Below are positions 1 to 5,863 of a DNA stretch of 16,487 nt, piece by piece. The stretch is from the NCBI GenBank assembly GCA_023411035.1, contig JAEYPE010000157.1, positions 1 to 16,487 on the forward strand. Reading direction: 5' to 3'. Source of the stretch: Pseudomonadota bacterium. GTDB taxonomy: Bacteria; Pseudomonadota; Alphaproteobacteria; Azospirillales; Azospirillaceae. The notes beneath the pieces are model-generated. The model was not told the origin of the DNA. It saw nothing but the letters and a program-made list of their open reading frames with translations, and ran no database searches. Position 1 is the stretch's first letter. Each line of letters starts with the position of its first letter. Position numbers and translations under genes: made by a program.

Positions 1-2
1 GG

Positions 3-251
3 TGGAACACGGTCCCGGACCCGCTTCCCGAACCCGCCGCCCCGGTGGTGGAGGCGCCCGCCGCCACGCCGCCGCCCGCCGCCGCTCCGGCCACCCCGGC
101 CACCGAGGAGGAGAAGGACCCGGCCAAGGCCGCCGAAGCGCTGATCCAGCGGCGCAACCGCGGACGGGCGGGGACGGTCCAGACCTCCCTGCGGGGGGTG
201 CTGGACATCGGCGCGCTCGTGCCGCTGCGCAAGCGCCTGCTGGGGGAGTGA
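3..251 (+). CDS. Small conserved phage protein, 5' end outside window
   Basis: The last 82 residues of an open frame that enters from the left edge. The visible start is a Pro/Ala-rich linker (about residues 1-35), then a charged Glu/Lys segment, then a basic stretch reading RRNRGRAGTVQTSLRGVLD, and a C-terminus ending KRLLGE. Short phage proteins with an Arg-rich RGRAGT..TS.RGVL motif near the C-terminus commonly sit next to portal or head-tail connector genes; that comparison is from memory. The stop codon is 4 nt before the ATG of the connector gene, with the purine-rich GGGGGAG in its last codons serving as the likely ribosome binding site for that gene, so the two are probably co-transcribed. 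No function is known to me, and the true start is not visible. Confidence 0.7.
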   Translation, partial: WNTVPDPLPEPAAPVVEAPAATPPPAAAPATPATEEEKDPAKAAEALIQRRNRGRAGTVQTSLRGVLDIGALVPLRKRLLGE

Positions 252-255
252 GGTC

Positions 256-1167
256 ATGAGCGATACCTCGCACGGGCACCGCAAGGGCGGCCCGGCCCAC
301 ACTTCGCAGAATGGACCCGAACATCTTCTGGAACGCTACCGGGCGGCGCGGGAACGCCGGTCGGTCTGGGAAAGCCATTGGCAGGAATGCTACGACCACG
401 CCCTGCCCAACGGGCAATCCTTCCGGGGCGGCGGCAACCCCGGCGAGCGGCGGGTGGACCGGCTGTTCGACGGCACCGCCCCCGACGCCGTGGAGCAACT
501 CGCCGCCAGCCTGCTGGCCGAACTGACCCCGCCCTGGTCGCGCTGGTTCGGGCTTCAGCCCGGCCCCTCCCTGCCGGACGGGGAACGTGACCGCGTGGCC
601 CCGATGCTCGACCGCGCCGCCGGGATCGTCCAGGCCCACTTCGACCGTTCCAACTTCGCCGTGGAGATCCATCAGGCTTTCCTCGATCTGGTGACGGTGG
701 GCACCGCCTGCCTGCTGATGGAGGAAGCCCCGCCCGGCGGTGCGTCCAGCCTGCGCTTCACCGCCGTGCCGCTGGCCGAAGCGGTGCTGGAGGAGGGGGC
801 CGATGGGCGGCTGGACGGCACCTTCCGCCGCAGCGAGGCGACGCTGGCCCAGATCGAGCGGCGCTTCCCCGGCGCCGCCCTCCCGGACGAACTGCGGCAG
901 CGCGGCACGGAGGAGCCGGACAGCCGCTTTCCTCTGGTGGAGGCGGTGCTGCCGGACGGGCTGGCCTACCGCTGGATGGTGGTGCTGGACAGCGGGCTGA
1001 CCGATCCCCGCACGCTGGCCGAGGGACGCTTCGCGCAATCGCCCTTCATCAGCTTCCGGTGGCTGAAGGCGCCGGGGGAAACCTATGGCCGGTCGCCGGT
1101 CATGAAGGCCCTGCCCGACATAAAGACCGCCAATCCGATTGTATCGCCAATGAATACAATGGCTTAG
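256..1167 (+). pseudogene. Podovirus-type head-tail connector (portal), truncated at 3' end by element insertion
   Basis: The frame encodes 303 residues. The first about 292 resemble the N-terminal half of the podovirus head-tail connector family (portal ring through which DNA enters the head): an LLERYRAARERRSVWESHWQ helix near the start, then RRVDRLFDGTAPDAVEQLAASLLAELTPPWSRWF, and a conserved ERYGRSPVMKALPDIKTAN-like stretch at the end (here GETYGRSPVMKALPDIKTAN). Full-length family members run to roughly 500 residues or more. After IKTAN the frame continues only with PIVSPMNTMA and stops, and an integrase on the opposite strand begins 17 bp later. I read this as truncation by site-specific integration, with the missing 3' half expected beyond the right end of the inserted element. 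The ATA isoleucine codon at the junction is unusual for this GC-rich gene. Confidence 0.8.
1111..1160. other. Probable attachment-site junction (attL-like) of the inserted element
   Basis: Recognisable connector coding sequence ends at about 1131-1134 (within ...GACCGCCAAT). Immediately to the right is a perfect 7-bp inverted repeat, ATTGTAT at 1138-1144 and ATACAAT at 1154-1160, with a 9-nt centre. The sequence also becomes clearly AT-richer here. The integrase gene ends at 1184 and points toward this site, the usual arrangement at one end of an integrated element. The crossover core cannot be fixed from one end only; it probably lies in the conserved ALPDIKTAN codons (about 1110-1134). The inverted repeat may be an integrase core/arm binding site or a weak hairpin for the integrase transcript. 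Confidence 0.5.
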
Positions 1168-1183
1168 TAGTATCGTGTGCCAT

Positions 1184-2314
1184 CTATGTGCCGTCCGCGA
1201 GGCGGGACTCGATGGCTGCCATCTCCGCGCCCTCGTGCCCATCGGGGAAGAGATGCCCGTAGCGGTCGAACGTCATGCGGATTGAGCTGTGCCCGGCGCG
1301 CACCTGGACCGTCTTGGCGGTGAGGCCTGCGGCGATCCAACACGAGATGGCGTAATGCCGCAGAGCGTGCCAGTTGATGCCCGGCGCGCCGGCCGCCGCG
1401 CGGGCTGGGTAGAAGGCGTTGCGCAGCACGTTCTCGTGCCGGAGCGGCTGCCCGTTCCGGGCCGGAAAGACGGGGGTGTCGTCGCTCCCGCCGACCTTCA
1501 GCTTGTGGGCCCGCAGCTCGGCAACCAGGTTGGGCGGCAACGGCACCTTGCGGCGGCCGGCCCGGCTTTTCGGCGAGCCTCGCTCGTTCCGGCGGTCCAC
1601 GCGCGTCTCGACGGTGACACGGCCGGCCTTCAGGTCGACGTGGCGCCAGAGAAGCCCGCGCTGTTCGGAAGAGCGCAGGCCGCTCAACGCGGCGAACTTC
1701 ACGAACAGACCGAACGCCGCACCGAGCTTGTAGGCCTCGGCGATGAGCCGCTTCACGCCCTCGTGGTCGGGAATGGCCACCTGCTGTTCATCGCGCCCGT
1801 CACCGTTGCGGCTCCGGGAGCGCAGCACCGGGTTGAACACGACGAGATTGCGCTCCTGGCCGAAGGTGAACGCGGCCGACAGGCCGCGGACCACCGTCTT
1901 GGCGTTGGCCTTCGAGAGGCCGGCGCTCACCAGCGAAATGCGGAAGTCATCGACGGTGCCGGTGGTCACATCGATCAGCCGCATGCGGGCCAAGCCATGC
2001 TGGGCGTCGAGGATGTGCCGCGCCTTGACCTGGTAGTCCGCGGCGGTGGACCACTCCAGATCGACACCGACGCGGCCCTGGCAGTGGGCGAGCCACGCGT
2101 CGACCAGCTCCTTCACCGTCAGCTTTCGAGCGTCGGCACGGTAGGTGCCGGACTGCACCTGCCCCTCGACCTGGATCCGAAAGGCGTCCGCCGCGCGCTT
2201 GGTGGCGAACTGCTTCCGCTGGCGCTTGCCGGTCTGGTCAACAAAATCGACGCACCAAGCGGCCTTCCCCTCGCCGGCCGCGGTGGTCCACGTGCGCTTT
2301 CGGATCGATGCCAT
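1184..2314 (-). CDS. int: Tyrosine recombinase / phage integrase
   Basis: A 376-residue site-specific recombinase that would cut and rejoin DNA at the attachment sites. Architecture is typical: an N-terminal arm-binding part (residues 1-60, containing GKRQRKQFATKRAADAF), a SAM-like core-binding domain (about 65-160), and a C-terminal catalytic domain (about 175-375). All catalytic residues can be placed: Arg214 (SGLRSSEQ), Lys249 (PKSRAGRRK), His316 and Arg319 (HALRH), His342 (AGHSS) and nucleophile Tyr352 (DRYGHLF). Length is normal and nothing appears broken. The ATG is 3 nt downstream of the stop codon of the XRE regulator, so both are read leftward as one unit. Its position beside the interrupted connector gene marks the left end of the inserted element. 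Confidence 0.95.
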   Translation of the reverse strand: MASIRKRTWTTAAGEGKAAWCVDFVDQTGKRQRKQFATKRAADAFRIQVEGQVQSGTYRADARKLTVKELVDAWLAHCQGRVGVDLEWSTAADYQVKARHILDAQHGLARMRLIDVTTGTVDDFRISLVSAGLSKANAKTVVRGLSAAFTFGQERNLVVFNPVLRSRSRNGDGRDEQQVAIPDHEGVKRLIAEAYKLGAAFGLFVKFAALSGLRSSEQRGLLWRHVDLKAGRVTVETRVDRRNERGSPKSRAGRRKVPLPPNLVAELRAHKLKVGGSDDTPVFPARNGQPLRHENVLRNAFYPARAAAGAPGINWHALRHYAISCWIAAGLTAKTVQVRAGHSSIRMTFDRYGHLFPDGHEGAEMAAIESRLADGT

Positions 2315-2317
2315 GGA

Positions 2318-2635
2318 TTAGTCCACCGGTGTGGCGTCTTCAGGGTTTGGCTTGGCCAGCAACGCCAAACGTACACCAGCCGCTCCGCTGCCGGTGTAAT
2401 CCCCATAGGGAATGAAAACGGCCCCGGCATCCTCAAGGGCTTTCCGGATCGCGGCCAACGTCCTGGTGTGAAGCTCGCGGCCGCTTTCGCGTTCGTAATC
2501 CGCAATGGTCTTCGCGCTCACATCCGCGGCTGTCGCCAACTGGGCTTGGCTCATCCGCAACATGGCGCGCGCCGCGCGGCACTGATGGGGTAGAATATCC
2601 GAAATTCTGTCAGAAGACATTTTCTGTGTTGCCAT
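2318..2635 (-). CDS. XRE/Cro-CI family HTH transcriptional regulator, probable prophage repressor
   Basis: A protein of 105 residues with a canonical XRE helix-turn-helix at about residues 18-65 (RAARAMLRMSQAQLATAADVSAKTIADYER), followed by the TRTLAAIRKALEDAGAVFIP segment frequent in short alphaproteobacterial regulators. There is no obvious dimerisation or LexA-like cleavage domain, so RecA-stimulated self-cleavage is unlikely. I chose the ATG at 2635. A GTG at 2647 would extend the frame by four residues but abuts the palindromic operator, and a further ATG exists at 2620. None has a strong Shine-Dalgarno sequence, so a short leader is possible. It is co-oriented and nearly contiguous with the integrase and divergent from the rightward accessory and early genes, as expected of an autoregulated lysogeny repressor. 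Confidence 0.85.
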   Translation of the reverse strand: MATQKMSSDRISDILPHQCRAARAMLRMSQAQLATAADVSAKTIADYERESGRELHTRTLAAIRKALEDAGAVFIPYGDYTGSGAAGVRLALLAKPNPEDATPVD

Positions 2636-2647
2636 GTTGGATGTCAC

Positions 2648-2666
2648 ATGACATATATTCTGTCAT
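2648..2666. promoter_or_regulatory. Palindromic operator candidate in the repressor/early divergent region
   Basis: Perfect 6-bp arms ATGACA (2648-2653) and TGTCAT (2661-2666) around a 7-bp AT-rich centre. The half-site context ATTCTGTCA (2657-2665) recurs exactly at 2604-2612 inside the start of the XRE gene. The symmetry, AT-rich core, and place just upstream of a repressor gene suggest a binding site for that repressor. This is inferred from position and symmetry only. Confidence 0.55.
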
Positions 2667-2683
2667 TGAGCGGCGCTCATCAA
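2654..2683 (-). promoter_or_regulatory. Candidate leftward promoter for the XRE regulator and integrase
   Basis: Read on the minus strand, TTGATG (2683-2678) and AATATA (2659-2654) are separated by 18 bp, resembling sigma70 -35 and -10 boxes. The -10 lies in the centre of the palindromic operator, so repressor binding there would block its own transcription. The predicted start of transcription is about 2645-2648, giving a leader of only some 10 nt before the ATG at 2635. Confidence 0.4.
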
Positions 2684-2760
2684 GGCCGCTGCGTCGAAAC
2701 CCCCAAAGATTCCCGCCCGTTCCGGCTACCCCGGCGGGCTTCAAGCTGAGAGGTGTTGAA

Positions 2761-3015
2761 ATGCGAGCGTTTCTCGCCACGCCTGAACCTTGCCCGCCGC
2801 TTGCTCCACTGGCCAGTTGGCCGCGCCGGCTGGTCGAGGCGACCGTTGAGGTGCTGATCGCCGAACTCGACCGGCGCGACGGCGACGCGGACCGGGAGCC
2901 CGAAGAAGACGTTTCGGAATTCGAGTATCTTCCGGACGCTGACGCCTACGATCCGCTCGATTATCAGGCGCTGCCTGTCACGGTTCTGTTCAGGGAGACT
3001 CGCCATGCCGGGTGA
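2761..3015 (+). CDS. Small acidic protein of unknown function
   Basis: An 84-residue protein. The start is chosen at the ATG preceded by GAGAGGTG (a good Shine-Dalgarno) about 8 nt upstream; the frame stays open further upstream across the divergent promoter region, but that part is not plausible coding sequence. The N-terminus MRAFLATPEPCPPLAPLASWP is followed by a helix-like LVEATVEVLIAELDRRD and a strongly acidic centre (DGDADREPEEDVSEFEYLPDADAYDPLDYQALP). It ends RHAG, and the last codons overlap the ATG of the next gene by 11 nt. I do not recognise a family with known function. As the first rightward gene beyond the repressor it is probably transcribed early in induction or carried as a cargo gene. 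Confidence 0.6.
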   Translation: MRAFLATPEPCPPLAPLASWPRRLVEATVEVLIAELDRRDGDADREPEEDVSEFEYLPDADAYDPLDYQALPVTVLFRETRHAG

Positions 3016-3027
3016 TGTTTCCCGCCG
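3001..3027 (+). repeat. Left copy of 27-bp imperfect direct repeat flanking the ligase fragment
   Basis: The first 18 bases, CGCCATGCCGGGTGATGT, are identical to 4178-4195. Over 27 bp there are two mismatches. In both copies the repeat encodes the C-terminus RHAG-stop of the upstream gene and, in another frame, the N-terminus MPGDVSRR of the next gene. Confidence 0.85.
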
Positions 3028-4192
3028 GAGACTTGCGCGATTCCCCGTTCGGTTTGGAATGCGAACGCTGTTCGCCAAGACGGAACCATGCCTGTCTGCT
3101 GCTTCGAAGGCTCGCAGCGGCGACCGGTCCACCCGTAGGCTCCCCACCCCCCAAGCTGTCCCGGTGGACGCGCTGACGGACAAGCACGGCGAAGCTGAGC
3201 TCGCCGCGTTGGCCAGCGAAATTGCCCGCCATGACCGGCTGTACCATCAGATGGATGCGCCGGAAATCACCGATGCCGCCTATGACGCCCTGGTCCGCCG
3301 CAACACCGCCATCGAGGCCCGCTTCCCCGAGCTGCGCCGCGCCGATTCGCCGTCATTGTGCGTCGGTGCTGCCCCGGCGCCCGACGTCCGCAAGGTGCGC
3401 CACGCCGTGCCCATGCTGTCGCTCGACACCGCCTTCACGCGGGAGGACGTTCACGACTTCATCGCCCGAGCCCATGGTTTCCTGGGCATCGAGGACAGCG
3501 TGCCGCTGGTGTTCGTCGCCGAACCGAAGATCGACGGTGTAGCCTGCTCGCTTCGCTACGAAAACGGGCAATTGGTGCGGGCGGCAACCCGCGGCAACGG
3601 GGCAGAGGGCGAGGACGTCACCCCCAACGTCCGAGCCATCCAGGACGTGCCGCAGCGTCTCGGCCTTTCCTGCCCCGCCGTGCTGGAGGTGCGCGGCGAG
3701 GTCTACATGGGCCGCAGCGATTTCCTGCACCTGAATCAAGCTCGTGCCGTGAGGGGCGAGCCCGTCTTCACCACCGCGCGCAACGCGGCGGCCGGCTCGC
3801 TGCGCCAGAAGGACGCCGCCATCACCGCCACACGCCAACTGCGTTTCATCGGCTTCGCCTTGGGCGAGTCGGCGGCGCCCATCGCCGACAGCCAGTGGGG
3901 CGTCCGGGAACGGCTGGAAGAATGGGGCTTCCTGATCAGCCAGCCGGCCGAGTTGTGCGGCGATGCTGGGGCGCTCCTTCGCTTTTTCGCAGAGATCGCC
4001 CAGCGCCGCTGGACCCTGCCGTTCGACATCGACGGTGCGGTCTACAAGGTCAACGCCTTGGATTGCCAACGGGCGTTGGGCGCCACCAGGAAGGCGCCAC
4101 GCTGGGCTGTCGCCCACAAGTTTTCCGCCGTGCCGACGCATGGTGAACGCGCCAACATCGTTGACCGGGAGGGCGGCCGCCATGCCGGGTGA
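3005..4192 (+). CDS. Truncated NAD+-dependent DNA ligase (LigA-like: NAD-binding Ia and adenylation domains only)
   Basis: 395 residues against roughly 670-700 for full LigA. Residues about 53-120 match the Ia (NMN-binding) domain (ALASEIARHDRLYHQ, ITDAAYDAL). Residues 125-375 carry the nucleotidyltransferase domain: KIDG with catalytic Lys175, TRGNGAEGEDVT, EVRGEVYM (229-235), ARNAAAGSL, DGAVYK (343-348) and PRWAVAHKF (365-373). The frame ends soon after motif V, so the OB fold, zinc finger, helix-hairpin-helix and BRCT domains are absent. It could bind NAD+ and self-adenylate but should not seal nicks efficiently. Residues 1-52 are unlike LigA and begin with the duplicated MPGDVSRR sequence; the C-terminal RHAG is also repeat-derived. 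A Shine-Dalgarno (AGGGAG) precedes the ATG at 3005; an in-frame ATG at 3059 lacks one. Its function, if any, is unknown. Confidence 0.85.
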   Translation: MPGDVSRRRLARFPVRFGMRTLFAKTEPCLSAASKARSGDRSTRRLPTPQAVPVDALTDKHGEAELAALASEIARHDRLYHQMDAPEITDAAYDALVRRNTAIEARFPELRRADSPSLCVGAAPAPDVRKVRHAVPMLSLDTAFTREDVHDFIARAHGFLGIEDSVPLVFVAEPKIDGVACSLRYENGQLVRAATRGNGAEGEDVTPNVRAIQDVPQRLGLSCPAVLEVRGEVYMGRSDFLHLNQARAVRGEPVFTTARNAAAGSLRQKDAAITATRQLRFIGFALGESAAPIADSQWGVRERLEEWGFLISQPAELCGDAGALLRFFAEIAQRRWTLPFDIDGAVYKVNALDCQRALGATRKAPRWAVAHKFSAVPTHGERANIVDREGGRHAG

Positions 4193-4204
4193 TGTCTCTC
4201 GCCG
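4178..4204 (+). repeat. Right copy of 27-bp imperfect direct repeat flanking the ligase fragment
   Basis: Partner of 3001-3027, 25 of 27 positions the same. It again forms a stop/start overlap: the ligase frame ends RHAG-stop here while the next gene begins MPGDVSRR. Confidence 0.85.
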
Positions 4205-4595
4205 AAATCTGCTCTCCGTCGCTGGCGGGATCGCCGCGCTCACCGTGGCCGACTCCGCTTCTGCCCCAGCATTCGCCACGGCACATCCCGATGTGGAGTT
4301 GCTGGCCCTGGGGCGTGAGCACGAAGAGTTGCGTCGCAGTATCCACGACCTATCCAGTGGGGCCCCGGAGGTCAGCCGGCTTCTGTGGGCGAAAAAAGAC
4401 GCCGTTGAAGCCCGTATCATGGAGAAGCAGCCGCGCACGGCTGCTGGCATGGCGGTACTTCTGTTCGTTGTCTACGACTACCTGTGGGAAACCACGGACG
4501 AATTCGACGGTCCGGCAGGCATGAGCGACATGCACCTGAAACTGTTGTGGACTGCCATTCAGTCGGCCAAGCGAATGGGGGCTCTCAATGCTTGA
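4182..4595 (+). CDS. Small protein with twin-arginine (Tat)-like signal, paralogue of the next gene
   Basis: A protein of 137 residues. The N-terminus reads MPGDVSRRNLLSVAGGIAAL: a twin-arginine pair at 7-8 followed by a moderately hydrophobic stretch and a possible signal-peptidase site after ASAPAFA (residue 32). That would place a folded protein in the periplasm. The rest is helical-looking, with HPDVELLALGREHEELRR (35-52), RTAAGMAVLLFVVYDYLWE (85-103) and HLKLLWTAIQSAKRMGA (118-134). The ATG overlaps the stop of the ligase frame and has GGGAGGG about 9 nt upstream. Its stop overlaps the ATG of the next gene by 8 nt. The same three blocks occur at matching spacing in the next gene, so the two are tandem paralogues. 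Small proteins of this kind recur in alphaproteobacterial prophage-like regions; I know of no established function. Confidence 0.75.
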   Translation: MPGDVSRRNLLSVAGGIAALTVADSASAPAFATAHPDVELLALGREHEELRRSIHDLSSGAPEVSRLLWAKKDAVEARIMEKQPRTAAGMAVLLFVVYDYLWETTDEFDGPAGMSDMHLKLLWTAIQSAKRMGALNA

Positions 4596-5010
4596 TCGTC
4601 GCGCCTTTCTTACCGGTACCGCGTTGTCGTCGGCCGCAGCGTTGCCGGAGGGCTGGGAAACCGGTGCTGCGAACTCTGACGCGGAGCTTTTGGCCGCGTG
4701 GAACGGCTTTGTGAAAGCCTGCCGTGCCCGTGACGACTCGGCTGAGGATTGGACTGAAGTCGAAGACGACGCACACACACCTGTGGTGGACAGCTTCCGC
4801 GCCGCGCTGGAGGAGTTTCCTGCCAGCACGGCCGCCGGGCTGGCGGTCAAGCTGCGCTACTTGTTTGCGTCCTCCTGCGGGAGCGTCGCCGCCTTCGCTG
4901 CGGCCGTTTACGGTGCGCCAATCACCGATGACATGCTGGCCGATCCGTGCGACCGCATGCTGTGGGGCATGATCGAGGATGCAGAGTGCATGGCGGGCAT
5001 TATCAGATGA
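4588..5010 (+). CDS. Small protein with Tat-like signal, second tandem paralogue
   Basis: A protein of 140 residues beginning MLDRRAFLTGTALSSAAALP, with the RR pair at 4-5 and RRAFL close to the Tat consensus (S/T-R-R-x-F-L). The hydrophobic stretch is short and there is no clean cleavage motif, so it could remain anchored, be cleaved near Ala18/Pro20, or not be exported. Three blocks match its neighbour: NSDAELLAAW (29-38), STAAGLAVKLRYLF (80-93) and DRMLWGMIEDAECMAG (122-137). The central part is acidic (EDWTEVEDDAH). It overlaps the preceding gene by 8 nt, implying translational coupling and a joint role. Downstream are 187 nt of non-coding DNA. Identity as a member of the same unknown family is secure; the export prediction is inference. 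Confidence 0.75.
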   Translation: MLDRRAFLTGTALSSAAALPEGWETGAANSDAELLAAWNGFVKACRARDDSAEDWTEVEDDAHTPVVDSFRAALEEFPASTAAGLAVKLRYLFASSCGSVAAFAAAVYGAPITDDMLADPCDRMLWGMIEDAECMAGIIR

Positions 5011-5105
5011 GCCATTCACATCCGTCGCCCCATCCTCCTGTTCCGGACTGTGCTCCGCGAGTGTGCGAGGGGAGCGGCAGCGCCGTTCCAAAACATTCCA
5101 TCCTG

Positions 5106-5166
5106 TTTCGGAGCTTTCCGCAAAAACCCGGTTGCGATTGGCCTCTTTTTGCGTAAAAATCCGAAA
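5106..5166. repeat. Long imperfect inverted repeat in intergenic region
   Basis: The arms at 5106-5126 and 5146-5166 pair at 18 of 21 positions: outer TTTCGGA/TCCGAAA and inner CGCAAAAA/TTTTTGCG are perfect. The centre is 19 nt. There is no T-tract immediately after it, so it is not a standard terminator. It lies between the Tat-like pair and the next gene block and could be an operator, a protein-binding site or an RNA hairpin. Confidence 0.7.
5132..5159 (+). promoter_or_regulatory. Weak sigma70-like promoter candidate for the 5198-8996 gene block
   Basis: TTGCGA (5132-5137) and TAAAAA (5154-5159) are 16 bp apart, about 40 nt before the next gene. The sequence lies inside the 5106-5166 inverted repeat, so a regulator bound there would compete with RNA polymerase. 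Support is sequence resemblance and position only. Confidence 0.3.
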
Positions 5167-5197
5167 CACCCTAACGACGAAATGGGCTCATGGAGCC

Positions 5198-5848
5198 ATG
5201 GCCAAGCTAAGTGACCTCATCCCCGCAGCCGCCAAGGTTATGGGCCTGCCAGAAAAGACCGTAGGGCTGTATGCCCGCATGCTGCGAGAGGCAAAACTCA
5301 TCTCGTCCGGCGGAAGGGGACCTGGTGCGGCTGACATGAATGCGGGGGACTGTGCGAACCTCCTGTTGGCAATCATGGGCAGCGAGCATGTGAAGGACGC
5401 TGCGATTGCGGCGCGATTGTGTTCGACGCTGATCCTCGACAACGCGTCCTTCATTGGCGAAGCCCAAGAGGGCCAAATTGCGAACTGGCGGCCAATACCA
5501 CCTGGGCTCCGTTTCCTAAATCAGCCTGGAAAGGAATTCTGGCAAGCTCTTGTGGAGCTGTTCGAGCGTGCGCGAGACGGAAGGCTACAAGAGGCATTTG
5601 TGACATTCGCATGCCCTATGATGCGCATCGAGGTTGCGACACCAGTCCCCCATGCGATCATCTCGATCTCCGACGTTGTTGAAGACGATACAGTGAATGT
5701 CTTCTTCGGGGATTTTAAAGTGGACCATAATGCGCATGAAAAGGCGCTTTCGTATATCGACTGCATGAACGAGCGTGCTGATTTTCGCACCATTCATGAA
5801 GTTAGTCATCGGACCATCCTCGCACTTGGCGAAATGCTAAGAAGCTAA
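5198..5848 (+). CDS. Conserved phage-region protein with N-terminal HTH-like segment, function unknown
   Basis: A protein of 216 residues. The start is the ATG in GGAGCCATGGCC (TGGAG upstream as ribosome binding site); the upstream extension of the frame runs through the inverted repeat and is not credible. The N-terminal part, LIPAAAKVMGLPEKTVGLYARMLREAKLISSGGRGPGAADMNAGDCANLLLAIMG (residues about 5-60), looks like a small winged-helix or HTH unit followed by a helix; similar N-termini occur in hypothetical proteins of alphaproteobacterial prophages, as far as I recall. The remainder is a mixed alpha/beta region (FVTFACPMMRIEVATPVPHAIISISDVVEDDTVNVFFGDF). The coding sequence is less GC-rich in its 3' half than its neighbours. 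Possibly a regulator of early genes, but no specific function can be assigned. Confidence 0.65.
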   Translation: MAKLSDLIPAAAKVMGLPEKTVGLYARMLREAKLISSGGRGPGAADMNAGDCANLLLAIMGSEHVKDAAIAARLCSTLILDNASFIGEAQEGQIANWRPIPPGLRFLNQPGKEFWQALVELFERARDGRLQEAFVTFACPMMRIEVATPVPHAIISISDVVEDDTVNVFFGDFKVDHNAHEKALSYIDCMNERADFRTIHEVSHRTILALGEMLRS

Positions 5849-5863
5849 GACCGGGAGTTTCAA

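Noticed and set aside
1289..2593. Long open frame on the plus strand opposite the integrase (434 codons)
   Set aside because: It is the antisense shadow of the integrase and regulator genes; the predicted product is low-complexity and has no ribosome binding site.
3353..4450. Long open frame on the minus strand opposite the ligase fragment
   Set aside because: A GC-rich antisense shadow; the plus strand encodes clear ligase motifs over the same span.
4979..5197. 5' extension of the 5198-5848 gene
   Set aside because: The extension would translate the inverted repeat and promoter region and lacks coding character; the ATG at 5198 has its own ribosome binding site.
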